Below, piece after piece: positions 16,916 through 25,774 of a stretch of DNA of 64,000 nt. The position numbers were made by a program, and so were the translations under genes. The notes beneath the pieces are model-generated. The model saw only the letters and a program-made list of their open reading frames with translations, made no database searches and was not told where the DNA came from. Position 1 is the stretch's first letter. Each line of letters starts with the position of its first letter. The stretch spans positions 3,175,501-3,239,500 of the forward strand of contig NZ_CP150269.1 in the NCBI RefSeq assembly GCF_037976825.1, in the 5' to 3' direction. This DNA is from Paenibacillus sp. FSL K6-1330 (GTDB lineage Bacteria; Bacillota; Bacilli; Paenibacillales; Paenibacillaceae).

Positions 16916-17776
16916 TCACAGTTCCTCCCTAGAGAGATTTGTGATGAATGACATCAATTGCTCTTCTTTATATACACTTTCGAGCATATTTTGGACGAAC
17001 TGTTTTTCGAGTGAATCTATAAAACGGAGCAGGGGCGTTTTCACAAAACCGATTCGCTCCAGCCGCCGCCAGTGATCCTGAATTTTAGAAGGGTGGAAAT
17101 CCACGTACAATTGACCATGGTCTAACACGAGAATCCGATCAGCGTATTCGAGGGCTTCTTCAAGCCGATGAGTAATGTAGAGAACCGTCATTTTTTTCTC
17201 ATCATGAATTTGCTTTATATACGACAACACTCTGCTCCGTTCCCAGCTATCCAGACCCGCTGTCGGTTCGTCCAGAATGAGAATTTTCGGTTCCGTAACG
17301 AGTACTCCTGCTAGTGCGATCCGCCGCAATTCACCGCTGCTGATTTGAAATGGTGACCGGTCTTTGAACTGTGAAAAGCACAACCCTACGGCTTCCATCG
17401 TTTGTTTCACTTGCTCGGCAACCCATTCCCGCCTTGGACCTATTCGATGTAGTCCGGCTCCGATATGGTTGAAAACTGTATCCTCCATGACTTGGTGCTC
17501 GGGGAATTGGAACAAAAATCCGATTGCTTTCCAAAGGCGGAGGCGGTCGGATTTTTTATTGACTCGGTAAGGTCCGATCCGTACTACCCCTGATTGAGGG
17601 AGGATCAGGCCTCCAATCAACTGTCCCAATGTGGTTTTTCCGCTCCCGGTTGGCCCCATAATCGCCACGAACTGCCCTGCAGGAACGTGCAGCGAGATTT
17701 GATCAATGGCTTTTTTATGAAAAGGGGTTCTGGCCGCAAGCATGCAATTGACATTCTCCAAAACAATATCCATCAC
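16916..17776 (-). CDS. ecfA2: ECF transporter ATPase EcfA2
   Basis: A 286-residue ABC ATPase. Walker A is MGPTGSGKTTLGQLIGG, the signature is QISSGELRRIALAG (SSGE instead of SGGQ), Walker B is ILILDEPTAGLD, and the H-loop is TH in YITHRLEE. It overlaps ecfA1 by 4 bp. The degenerate signature in one of two ATPases is common in ECF pairs. Confidence 0.9.
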   Translation of the reverse strand: MMDIVLENVNCMLAARTPFHKKAIDQISLHVPAGQFVAIMGPTGSGKTTLGQLIGGLILPQSGVVRIGPYRVNKKSDRLRLWKAIGFLFQFPEHQVMEDTVFNHIGAGLHRIGPRREWVAEQVKQTMEAVGLCFSQFKDRSPFQISSGELRRIALAGVLVTEPKILILDEPTAGLDSWERSRVLSYIKQIHDEKKMTVLYITHRLEEALEYADRILVLDHGQLYVDFHPSKIQDHWRRLERIGFVKTPLLRFIDSLEKQFVQNMLESVYKEEQLMSFITNLSREEL

Positions 17777-18612
17777 TCATCCCCGAACTCAAATTCATTC
17801 GTAGTAGGTAAACTCAGCCCTGTTTGCTTGGCAAGATCACGCATTCGAACAGAAAACGGAGGGAGAAGGCCAGAGTCCGTAAAAACGCATGAATTTGCCT
17901 CCGCTTCTTCGGGCGTTCCATCGAACTGGATCTTACCTTTTTGCATCACAACAAGACGATCGGCAGTGAAAATCTCTTCGACCTCATGGGTCACCTGGAT
18001 AATCGTAAATCCGTTTCGATGCAGTTCGGACAGGATCTCATGAATTTGCCGGGCGCTCTGGGAATCGAGCATGGAAGTGGATTCGTCAACAATGATCACT
18101 TTGGGCTCCATGGCCAGAACTCCGGCAAGCGCGAGCTTTTGTTTTTCCCCGCCAGATAGAAAATACGGAGGACGATCTTTCAGTTCATCGAGTCCAAGCA
18201 ATTGCAAGACGGATCGGCATCGGGATTCTGCTTCTTCCGGGGAAACGCCGATATTATACAAGCCAAAAGCCGTATCCTCCTGAACGGTCATGCCAACAAT
18301 CTGATTCTCCGCGTTGGGAAACACCATACCTACATTTTGGCGAATATTCCATAAGTTCTGATGGTCACATGTTGTCTTTCCGTAAACGGTGACTTCTCCC
18401 GATGTAGGTTGGAGCAGACCGTTAATCAATCGAACTAACGTTGATTTTCCAGAACCGTTACCACCCACGATCGTAAGCCATTCTCCTTCATCAAGGGTTA
18501 GATTGATTTCTCGAAGTGTCCAATCTTGGCGCGAATCGTACCGGAACCATACGTTGTTGAACGATATAACGCTGTCCATCATTCCCTCCGGCTTGGGTTC
18601 GTTATGAATCAT
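17773..18612 (-). CDS. ecfA1: ECF transporter ATPase EcfA1
   Basis: A 279-residue ABC ATPase with Walker A GGNGSGKSTLVRLINGL, signature FLSGGEKQKLALAG, Walker B VIIVDESTSMLD (DES in place of DEP/DEA) and H-loop QVTHEVEE. Forms the energizing pair with EcfA2. Its start overlaps the stop of the upstream dehydrogenase by 4 bp, which ties the transporter to that enzyme in one transcript. Confidence 0.9.
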   Translation of the reverse strand: MIHNEPKPEGMMDSVISFNNVWFRYDSRQDWTLREINLTLDEGEWLTIVGGNGSGKSTLVRLINGLLQPTSGEVTVYGKTTCDHQNLWNIRQNVGMVFPNAENQIVGMTVQEDTAFGLYNIGVSPEEAESRCRSVLQLLGLDELKDRPPYFLSGGEKQKLALAGVLAMEPKVIIVDESTSMLDSQSARQIHEILSELHRNGFTIIQVTHEVEEIFTADRLVVMQKGKIQFDGTPEEAEANSCVFTDSGLLPPFSVRMRDLAKQTGLSLPTTNEFEFGDE

Positions 18613-20036
18613 GGAATAATTTCAAAAACGGTACCTTGGTTAGCATCAGCCACTTTCATCGAGCCATAAACCCCTAAATAGAGTCTGGTTTGATTCAGAT
18701 TCGTTCCCAAACTAACATAATACGCGGATTGAGACCCAAACGGATAGTCGGTTTCAATAACATGAAAATCATGTAGTTTACCATCCGTTCTTACCCTGGT
18801 ATATGCTAAGGCTCCTCTTACGGGAAGTTGAGATTCATTCCCTCGAGCGAGATCGGTAAACACAACGTTTCCTGATAAAGAGGGGATTTCATTTCCCATA
18901 TAGGGCTGTACTCCTGTAAGTGCAGTTGCTCTAAACTTATCGGTTCGGGAATCTTCATGAAAATAACTTGTCAGAGGCTGGAGACGCCGTACGGCAGTTT
19001 TTACGGCTTCATCGTAATAAGCAATTGTTTTCTCGTTCAAAGCTGGATTTGCAGAGCAGCCGGTTATGATCGAGGTCGGAAAAGCACCTTCCCAACCGCG
19101 CCAGCCGAAGTTAATAAATCCTTCTTGGTCAAGTTCCGTTCTCACTAAAGAAGCTTGAATAAGCTGAGTAACCGGTATCGGTTTATAATGAACGAACGAA
19201 AAAATCGACTCTACGAGATCCTGTCCGACATTTCCTACGTATTTGATAAACTGATTATAAAACCTTTGAAATGAAATGCCGGGTATATTGCGAACGCCTT
19301 TGGCTATTACCGTAAGCGTTTCCTGAATGGGTACGGGCAGTTCATTAAAGCGTGTAACTACGGGCGGATTATCGATAAACGTATTTTTAACGACATCAAT
19401 TTCGATGATTTTACCTGCGATTTCCATATCGTCTTGGCTCAAATTAAACGGATCATAGCCTGATCCGCCATCACCGGTTGTCAAAACAAGCCTTCCTGTT
19501 TCAGGGGAAAAGTTTAAGCTATTGACACCGTTATGGTTTAAAAACGGCCTTCTGAGGTTAAGTAATGTCCGCCTTTTTTGAGGTTGGCCATTCGATTGCA
19601 GAATCCATTCTTCGACTGTATCGATATGATCGTATTGATGTTCTCTATTTTCCCACTTCAGGTTTAAGGTGCTAGCATCGCACGGGTTCGGCTTAAAAGA
19701 TTCAGGAGGAGCACCTGGAAAAGCCCCTGGACCTTGGGTTCCAGCTACTGAATAGTGGAGATAAAACAGACGATTATAATAAAATTGAGGATGAAATGCT
19801 AGTCCTAGCAACCCCCGTTCATCATATCCGCCGCTAGATCCACCTAGTTTCAGGATTCGTGGGCGAATATCTAAGAAAGTCTCTATAACTCCGTTTCCTA
19901 TGTAAAAGATCTCTCCTACTTGGGTTGCAATAAATAATCTTTCGATGGAGTCGCCCGGAAGAATCGTTGTTTTCAATACAGTGGGTAAATTTAGCTTGCT
20001 AACAATGGGCCGCAAACTAACTTTAACTTTCGTCAA
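18609..20036 (-). CDS. PQQ-dependent-type sugar dehydrogenase (GSDH/HHIP-like beta-propeller)
   Basis: A 475-residue six-bladed propeller protein. DERGLLGLAFHPQFYYNRLF, NHNGVNSLNFSPETG and LVLTTGDGGSGYDP are the family's substrate, cofactor and calcium-binding blocks (PF07995). INFGWRGWEGAFPTS follows. TTG 20036 is the start, behind AAAGGAGGG. No signal peptide is visible, although the family is normally periplasmic or secreted. First gene of an operon with the ECF transporter. Whether PQQ is the true cofactor is untested; homologues without PQQ exist. Confidence 0.8.
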   Translation of the reverse strand: MTKVKVSLRPIVSKLNLPTVLKTTILPGDSIERLFIATQVGEIFYIGNGVIETFLDIRPRILKLGGSSGGYDERGLLGLAFHPQFYYNRLFYLHYSVAGTQGPGAFPGAPPESFKPNPCDASTLNLKWENREHQYDHIDTVEEWILQSNGQPQKRRTLLNLRRPFLNHNGVNSLNFSPETGRLVLTTGDGGSGYDPFNLSQDDMEIAGKIIEIDVVKNTFIDNPPVVTRFNELPVPIQETLTVIAKGVRNIPGISFQRFYNQFIKYVGNVGQDLVESIFSFVHYKPIPVTQLIQASLVRTELDQEGFINFGWRGWEGAFPTSIITGCSANPALNEKTIAYYDEAVKTAVRRLQPLTSYFHEDSRTDKFRATALTGVQPYMGNEIPSLSGNVVFTDLARGNESQLPVRGALAYTRVRTDGKLHDFHVIETDYPFGSQSAYYVSLGTNLNQTRLYLGVYGSMKVADANQGTVFEIIP

Positions 20037-20254
20037 TTCACTTAACCCTCCTTTTATGGCTTTCTTGTTTAAGCTTATGATTAGAACGGTTTATTATTCC
20101 GGGAGAGCGGATAGCGAAAAGGAGTAACAGGTCGAATATGAATAAAATAAAACTTCACAATGAATATCTATAACATCGTTTATAAAATGAGATATACTGA
20201 AGTAAGAATATGTAAGTTAGCCGCGCGTGAACACGACTCCTGAGCACCATAACT

Positions 20255-20321
20255 GCATAACGAGCAGTCGGCCGCTAAGTGGGTGGTCGAAATAAACCGT
20301 TACCGTAGAGAGGGCGGTCTA
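20255..20321 (+). repeat. Direct repeat left of the MBL gene
   Basis: It begins GCATAACGAGCAGTCG, has GGTCGAAATAAACCGTTACC and ends AGGGCGGTCT. About three quarters of positions match the copy at 21363-21427. The ACCGTT...GGCGGT part can form a terminator-like hairpin followed by AAATCTTTTT. Confidence 0.6.
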
Positions 20322-20402
20322 AATCTTTTTATAGGTAAGAAGCGCATAAATGTGGATGATTAATAGAAAAGGGAGGTGATTCCATTGGTAAAAAAATAAT
20401 AT

Positions 20403-20449
20403 GAGAAAATCTATATGTTTTATTTAAAATAGCATGCAGATTTTCTCTT
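20403..20449 (+). terminator. Hairpin upstream of the MBL gene
   Basis: GAGAAAATCT pairs with AGATTTTCTC around a 27-nt loop. It could be a terminator or leader attenuator. A GGGAGGTGATT site with a very short TTG frame lies just upstream at 20380-20398. Confidence 0.4.
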
Positions 20450-20482
20450 TACTATTAAAGCTTAATGAAGAGGAGATTGAAC

Positions 20483-21337
20483 ATGTTAAATAAATTAAGT
20501 GAATCGATCTATTATTTATCTAACCAAAATGATAAAGAAAGACCGACCTTAGGGCTAGTTTGCGGAGATACATATAGCCTTGTCGTAGATGGTGGGAATT
20601 CCATTCAACATGCGAGAGAGTTTTTACATGAAATAAATAAGCTACATGTTCCCCCTATTAAATATTTGGTCATAACGCATGCTCATTGGGATCATTTCTT
20701 AGGGATGAATGAATACAATGCAATGATCATTGTTAATGATTTAACCCATCGAAAAATGAATGTTTGGAGAAGCTATTCGTATGATGATCATTCTCTTAAT
20801 GCCTATGTAGAATCTAATAATATGTCTTTACAATGTAAGGAGATTATACAGAAGGAAATACCAGAGAGAGAGTCATTCAAATTAAACGCTCCAGATATCG
20901 TTTTCAAAGGATCTCTCCATATTGATTTGGGTAACAAAACTTGTATGATTGAAACAATTAGAAGTACGCACACGGATGATTCAACGGTTGTTTATATACC
21001 GGATGAAAAAGTCATCTTCTTAGGTGATAGTGTTTATGGTACAACTACAAATTCATTATTTCATTATAAAAAATCTCAATTAATGCCGATGATCGAAGAT
21101 ATTCAAAAATATGATGCGAGTCATTTCTTACTTGGTCATGAATCCATTTGTGATCTCGATGAGATGAATCAATTTTGGGAAGATCTTACCTTAAGTAGTA
21201 GAGCCGCCAATTCAACATCATTAGATCAATGCATAGAGTATTTTGAGAAAGAGAATCATAGAACCCCTCAAGGAGATGAGCTTTTCTTCTTAAAGGCGTT
21301 TGTTAATGATGAAATATTAAAATCACAGAAGAAATAA
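20483..21337 (+). CDS. Metallo-beta-lactamase-fold hydrolase
   Basis: A 284-residue cytoplasmic protein. The H-x-H-x-D-H zinc motif is VITHAHWDHFLG (about residue 75). The remaining ligands are likely in TIRSTHTDDSTVVY and FLGDSVYG, with a late His in FLLGHES. ATG 20483 follows AGAGGAGA. AT-rich, isolated, and flanked by two direct repeats. It is a general MBL hydrolase, with nothing to show beta-lactamase activity. Confidence 0.85.
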   Translation: MLNKLSESIYYLSNQNDKERPTLGLVCGDTYSLVVDGGNSIQHAREFLHEINKLHVPPIKYLVITHAHWDHFLGMNEYNAMIIVNDLTHRKMNVWRSYSYDDHSLNAYVESNNMSLQCKEIIQKEIPERESFKLNAPDIVFKGSLHIDLGNKTCMIETIRSTHTDDSTVVYIPDEKVIFLGDSVYGTTTNSLFHYKKSQLMPMIEDIQKYDASHFLLGHESICDLDEMNQFWEDLTLSSRAANSTSLDQCIEYFEKENHRTPQGDELFFLKAFVNDEILKSQKK

Positions 21338-21362
21338 GGAACACAACTAAGTATAGTTTACC

Positions 21363-21427
21363 GCATAAAGAGTAGTCGATCACGTAAGATGGTCGAAAAA
21401 AAACCGTTCTCCTAGCCAGGGCGGTCT
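21363..21427 (+). repeat. Direct repeat right of the MBL gene, with terminator
   Basis: It begins GCATAAAGAGTAGTCG, has GGTCGAAAAAAAACCGTTCT and ends AGGGCGGTCT. ACCGTTCT pairs with AGGGCGGT (two G-U pairs) and is followed by TTTTCTTTT, so this copy doubles as the MBL gene's terminator. Confidence 0.65.
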
Positions 21428-21552
21428 TTTTCTTTTCCATTGTAGGCGAGAAATGCCAAAATATAACATAACGAACTTGAATATTTGAATTGAGTTATTC
21501 CGTTGATAGCGTCGATGTTACTTAACATTTTTCAAAGGGAGCGGATCAGCGA

Positions 21553-22362
21553 ATGAAAGATAAAGCACTTGAATGGGCAATCTTCGCAGAAAAGATAGTT
21601 CGCTTAGCCGGGAAAAAAATCACGAAATTACAAACTCAGTCTCTTATAGAAGTTACATATAAAAATGCAGGGGAACTTGTAACTTCTGCAGATTTTGCTT
21701 CTGACCAGATTATTCGTGAGGCAATTACTAGTGCTTACCCGGAACATGGTATTCTTTCCGAAGAAAACACCGATGGATATGGGACTAAGGATAACTTTGA
21801 AGGTCCTCATTGGATTATTGATCCTTTGGACGGAACGGTAAACTATGCACATCGCCTTCCTCATTTTGCTGTTTCTGCAGCCATTGCAGTTGATGGCATC
21901 GTTTGGGCAGGGGTTGTGTATGCTCCTGATTTGGGTGTTACCTACGTAGGAATTCGGGGAGAAGGTGCTTTTTGTAATGGTAAAGAACTTCAAGTTCCTC
22001 GATCCGGATCCTTGACAGACTCGATTATCGGTACTGGATTCCCGCATGATAAAGAAAAAGTACATCCGGCTCTTGCAAGAGTTAATCTCTTAACTACTCA
22101 TTGTAGAGACATCCGACGTTTCGCTGCTCCGACAATAGATATCTGTTATGTGGCATCCGGACGACTAGACGCACATACAGAAAGCTTAGCTCCATGGGAT
22201 GTCGCAGCAGCAGGTCTCATCGCTCGTGAAGCTGGAGCAATTACAGGCCATGTCGGTGTGGTGCCGTCGGGTTATCCTCCTGACTTATATGGAGAAGAAA
22301 TAGTTTGCGCTAATCCTGCTATATTTGAAGAGCTGTTTTCATTGCTACAATCAAGAATTTAA
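21553..22362 (+). CDS. Inositol-phosphatase-family protein (SuhB-like)
   Basis: A 269-residue Mg2+-dependent phosphatase of the IMPase superfamily. Metal ligands are visible in GILSEENTDG, IIDPLDGTVNYAHR (D-P-x-D-G-T) and APWDVAAAGLIAREAGA (W-D-x-A-A). A GAGCGGATC stretch lies upstream of ATG 21553. The substrate could be myo-inositol-1-phosphate, histidinol phosphate or another small phosphomonoester. Stands alone. Confidence 0.9.
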   Translation: MKDKALEWAIFAEKIVRLAGKKITKLQTQSLIEVTYKNAGELVTSADFASDQIIREAITSAYPEHGILSEENTDGYGTKDNFEGPHWIIDPLDGTVNYAHRLPHFAVSAAIAVDGIVWAGVVYAPDLGVTYVGIRGEGAFCNGKELQVPRSGSLTDSIIGTGFPHDKEKVHPALARVNLLTTHCRDIRRFAAPTIDICYVASGRLDAHTESLAPWDVAAAGLIAREAGAITGHVGVVPSGYPPDLYGEEIVCANPAIFEELFSLLQSRI

Positions 22363-22383
22363 CTATTATTTAAAAACGCTTGA

Positions 22384-22421
22384 AAGGTCCGGCCATAGGA
22401 ATATGGCCGGACCTTCTTCGT
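22384..22421. terminator. Bidirectional terminator between IMPase and CDF genes
   Basis: AAGGTCCGGCCATA pairs perfectly with TATGGCCGGACCTT around GGAA. It serves the convergent genes on both sides. Confidence 0.85.
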
Positions 22422-22450
22422 TAGTTATGACACTTGGTAATGTTGCAGGT

Positions 22451-23320
22451 TTAACTCGGTTCTATATGAACATGTACGTCATAAACGCCGTGGGTTTCTT
22501 TTAATTCATGTTCCACCTGGTCAGAAATATCATGGGCGACCCGGATATCCAGATTCGACCTGACCAGGATGACGATGTCGACAACCGTGTTGCTGCCATA
22601 ATTCCTTGCCCGAATGTCCTTGACACCCTTAACGCCAACCACTTGTTTTACGGTTTCTTTGTAGTCTTTGACAATGTTTTCATCGAAGCCATCGGTTAAA
22701 TGATGAGAGGCATCGCGGAATATATCCCAAGCGGTTTTACATATCAGGAAGCCTACCAGTACGGCGGTAAGCGGATCGAGCCACGGGAGATGAAATTGAG
22801 CGCCGATGATACCCACAACCGTACCGATGCTTACCCAGGCATCCGAGAGATTGTCCTTTGCCGCTGCCATTACGGCTTGACTGTTTACTTTGGCGGCCAG
22901 GCGCTTGTTATATCGGTAGACCAAGTACATCACAATGGCACAGACAATGCCGGTCCATGCGGATATAAGATCAGGAGATTCATGGTTTCCTTCAACCATG
23001 GAAGAGACGGCCCCGAACAAGACCTGGATCCCGACGGCCATCATAATAAAGGAGGCGATCAAGGAGGCTACCGTTTCCGCTTTCCAGTGACCGTATGGAT
23101 GATCCCGGTCCGCAGGTTTTTGCGATAATCGCAGTCCGATCAATACAGCAATGGACGCCACGATATCTGTAGCATTATTTAAACCGTCCGCCCGCAGGGC
23201 CTCGGAGTTCGCGGTGTACCCTATCAATAATTTAATTGCAGATAAACAGATATAAGCAATGATACTGATGATGGCACCTTTTTCACCCAATTTTAAATCA
23301 TGATAACGTTGTTGTTCCAA
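22451..23320 (-). CDS. Cation diffusion facilitator, MneP/MneS-like
   Basis: A 289-residue, six-segment CDF exporter. Metal motifs are ADGLNNATDIVAS, DHPYGHWKAETVAS and KDNLSDAWVS. The overall sequence (YHDLKLGEKGAIISIIAYIC) resembles the B. subtilis manganese exporters MneP/MneS. The C-terminal domain ends YDVHVHIEPS. TTG 23320 is preferred because GGAAGGAGT lies 8 nt upstream; GTG 23344 overlaps that site. Manganese as substrate is inferred from family similarity. Confidence 0.85.
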   Translation of the reverse strand: MEQQRYHDLKLGEKGAIISIIAYICLSAIKLLIGYTANSEALRADGLNNATDIVASIAVLIGLRLSQKPADRDHPYGHWKAETVASLIASFIMMAVGIQVLFGAVSSMVEGNHESPDLISAWTGIVCAIVMYLVYRYNKRLAAKVNSQAVMAAAKDNLSDAWVSIGTVVGIIGAQFHLPWLDPLTAVLVGFLICKTAWDIFRDASHHLTDGFDENIVKDYKETVKQVVGVKGVKDIRARNYGSNTVVDIVILVRSNLDIRVAHDISDQVEHELKETHGVYDVHVHIEPS

Positions 23321-23493
23321 ATCTAGCCGACTCCTTCCGCACACCCAAAAAATAGTACCTGACTATATTACCAAGTAGAGCAGGGGTGGGTCTAGAGCAA
23401 CGTTTTTTCCTATCACTTAATAAGTGACAAGGGGCAAAAAGAGTTGCACCAGACTAAGAAAGATAGAGTGACGCTAGGATTTTAAGCACATCA

Positions 23494-23528
23494 AAATAGC
23501 GGGCGAGACCATCTCTCGGCACCGCTAT
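23494..23528 (-). terminator. Terminator after the tetracycline resistance gene
   Basis: On the minus strand CATAGCGG pairs with CCGCTATT, with an inner GAG/CTC, then TTTG. Weak tail. Confidence 0.5.
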
Positions 23529-23546
23529 GGATTGATACATATGTTC

Positions 23547-25493
23547 TTACATGATCTTGTTCAAATGAAGCATATATTCACCGCGATTTAGCGGGTTGAC
23601 TTGTCTCCGTTTATTCACAGGGACGGTGGCTTGCACCTTCACGTAGCCTCCTGGTTTTACGGAGAGCATGCCCTCACCGCTTGTTAGAGAATGGACTTCG
23701 GCTTTCAGCAAGTCGGTCGTCCGCACGGGGATGGTACCATGAATGTGGACGGCATGGTTGTGGAATGTGGGTTCCTGATAGGTCCCTTCCAGTGCCGCCA
23801 ATCTGGATAACGCTTTGCTCAAACTGGTTTCCGGCAGAATGAATTGGATCACGTTTATGGGCTCATATACTTCCGTTCCGGCTATGTTGAGCGCTGCCAT
23901 GAGGACGAGCGGGGTCAGACTGCGAAAATCCTTTGCCGTCGATACCGGACTTGCGTAGCCGGTATGCGTCAGCGTCACCATAATATCGGTCACGGACCAT
24001 CCATACAGTCCCTCTTGCAGCACCTCAATCACGGTATCTTTAATCGCTTTCTGAAAGGATAAGGGGAGGGAGCCCAGCTCCACTTCCAGTCGATAGTGAA
24101 GTCCGGTTCCTCTCTCGCCAGGTTCGACTCGTAAGCCAACCGTTGCATAAAAAGGACACTCGCCCATATATTCAACAGCCTCTCCCATCGCAACAGGCTT
24201 CTCGATACAAATGACCCGCGGAGCTGAAAATACGGCTTCGATGCCGTATTGCTGCTGAATCGTTTCCAGCAGAATTTCTTGCTGGACTTTGCCGAATACG
24301 TGGATGATATGTTCCTTGGTATTTGGATCCTGGATATATTGCAGGAACGGATCCTCTTCAGTAAGATCGCTTAAGGCAGTGTAAAGTTGATGCTCCTCCG
24401 CAGGATTCTTGGCTGACACTTGGACTTGTATCGGCGGCTTCTGAAAATGGACCCGCTTCATCCTGTCGGATACAGCACCGATGACGTCGCCCACCTTGAG
24501 TTCATCAGTAATGAGAATTGCAATGTCACCGGCATCGATCTGATTCACCGGAATGGATTTGCCATCATCCAGAGCATGTAGGTGTTTCACCTTGAACATG
24601 GTGGTGTTTCCGTTCTGCGTGATCACCTTAATCTCATCACGTGCCTGGATACTGCCGGCGAACAGCCGGAGGTAGACGTTACGTTCCCCATTCGGAAGTT
24701 TGATGACTTTGAACACCAAGCCGGATAACGATTCATGCTGAAGCTCCGAGGCGTCATTAACGGGGAAACATTCACCAAGCGCATGAAGCAGCGGCTCGAT
24801 GCTGATCCCTTTGGCTGCTGATCCTGCAAAAAGGGGGTATACTTTACCTTTCTGGGTTTGCCTGTGTAATTCCTCCTGCAACCGTTCGCGAGATATGGGA
24901 ATATCCTGAGCATAGTCGTTCAGCAGATCGTCATTGGTCAGTGCCAACATTTCGACCCACCCGGCGTTATGGGGATCGGCCACATCCACCCGAACGGCTG
25001 CGCTGCCTTCCTGAGTAACAGAGCTCATCTCACAAATATGTTCATCCAGCAGATTACGTATCATGGTAGAGACTTTCTCGTAATTCGCGCCCATTCGATC
25101 GATCTTGTTCATGAATAGAACGGTGGGAATCCCTTGTTCTTTCAGTGTTTGCATGAGCACCCGCGTCTGGGCCTGTACGCCCTCAACCGCGGAAATGACC
25201 AGAATGACGCCATCCAGCACACTTAGTGAATGCTCGACCTCCGAGATGAAATCGGCATGTCCCGGCGTATCGATCAAGTTGATTTTTAGATCGCCCAGCA
25301 TGAACGATACCGCAGCGGACTTTATCGTGATGCCTCGTCTGCGTTCAATGTCCAGCGAATCCGTGATGGTATTGCCTTGGTCAACGGAGCCCGCTTGATC
25401 AATAATTCCGGATCTAAACAGGATTTGCTCCGTTAGTGTGGTTTTACCGGCATCAACATGGGCCAAAACCCCAATATTCAATATTTTCTTCAT
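23547..25493 (-). CDS. Tetracycline resistance ribosomal protection protein (Tet(M/O)/TetB(P)-type GTPase)
   Basis: A 648-residue EF-G-like GTPase that removes tetracycline from the ribosome. G motifs are AHVDAGKTTLTEQ, DTPGHADFISEVE and FMNKIDRMGANY. The N-terminus KKILNIGVLAHVDAGKTTL and the lack of an EF-G-specific long domain I insertion separate it from EF-G (about 690 residues). Domain IV tip and C-terminal helix sequences would be needed to place it in a named Tet class. Base composition is like the surrounding core genes, so an intrinsic chromosomal copy is plausible. Confidence 0.85.
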   Translation of the reverse strand: MKKILNIGVLAHVDAGKTTLTEQILFRSGIIDQAGSVDQGNTITDSLDIERRRGITIKSAAVSFMLGDLKINLIDTPGHADFISEVEHSLSVLDGVILVISAVEGVQAQTRVLMQTLKEQGIPTVLFMNKIDRMGANYEKVSTMIRNLLDEHICEMSSVTQEGSAAVRVDVADPHNAGWVEMLALTNDDLLNDYAQDIPISRERLQEELHRQTQKGKVYPLFAGSAAKGISIEPLLHALGECFPVNDASELQHESLSGLVFKVIKLPNGERNVYLRLFAGSIQARDEIKVITQNGNTTMFKVKHLHALDDGKSIPVNQIDAGDIAILITDELKVGDVIGAVSDRMKRVHFQKPPIQVQVSAKNPAEEHQLYTALSDLTEEDPFLQYIQDPNTKEHIIHVFGKVQQEILLETIQQQYGIEAVFSAPRVICIEKPVAMGEAVEYMGECPFYATVGLRVEPGERGTGLHYRLEVELGSLPLSFQKAIKDTVIEVLQEGLYGWSVTDIMVTLTHTGYASPVSTAKDFRSLTPLVLMAALNIAGTEVYEPINVIQFILPETSLSKALSRLAALEGTYQEPTFHNHAVHIHGTIPVRTTDLLKAEVHSLTSGEGMLSVKPGGYVKVQATVPVNKRRQVNPLNRGEYMLHLNKIM

Positions 25494-25563
25494 ATATAAT
25501 AACCCTCATTCGTTTCATTGTTAGTTGTCCTTTCCGTTGGTTGTTATAGTTGAATTGCCGCAT
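25453..25563 (-). CDS. Leader ORF overlapping the start of the tet gene
   Basis: A 36-codon frame opens MRQFNYNNQRKGQLTMKRMR behind GGAGGCGATCTTT, a better ribosome binding site than that of the tet gene. It ends 41 nt inside the tet coding region in another frame. Placement suggests a regulatory leader controlling tet translation, by ribosome stalling or coupling. No homologue recalled. Confidence 0.45.
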   Translation of the reverse strand: MRQFNYNNQRKGQLTMKRMRVIIYEENIEYWGFGPC

Positions 25564-25774
25564 AAAGATCGCCTCCATGAAAAATAAAGTTACTTCTAGT
25601 TTATCCATTAAGAGATAATCGGAATATGTAATAAATGCTTATAATCATTCATTATCTTGTTCTCTATCTGGCAACGTGCAGCGTCATATTTGAATTTACA
25701 TATTTAATACCGTGAAAAATGGTCGGCATTGGATTAGGATAAAGGCATACACCATATATGAAGGAGTCTTGCAT

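Noticed and set aside
16916..18612. Two copies of a standard ABC importer ATPase
   Set aside because: Adjacent EcfT and S-component genes and paired, unequal signature motifs identify an ECF transporter.
20483..21337. Beta-lactamase
   Set aside because: Only the general H-x-H-x-D-H fold is shared. There is no signal peptide and no class B beta-lactamase signature.
23547..25493. Elongation factor G
   Set aside because: Length (648) and N-terminal motifs follow the tetracycline ribosomal protection family rather than EF-G.
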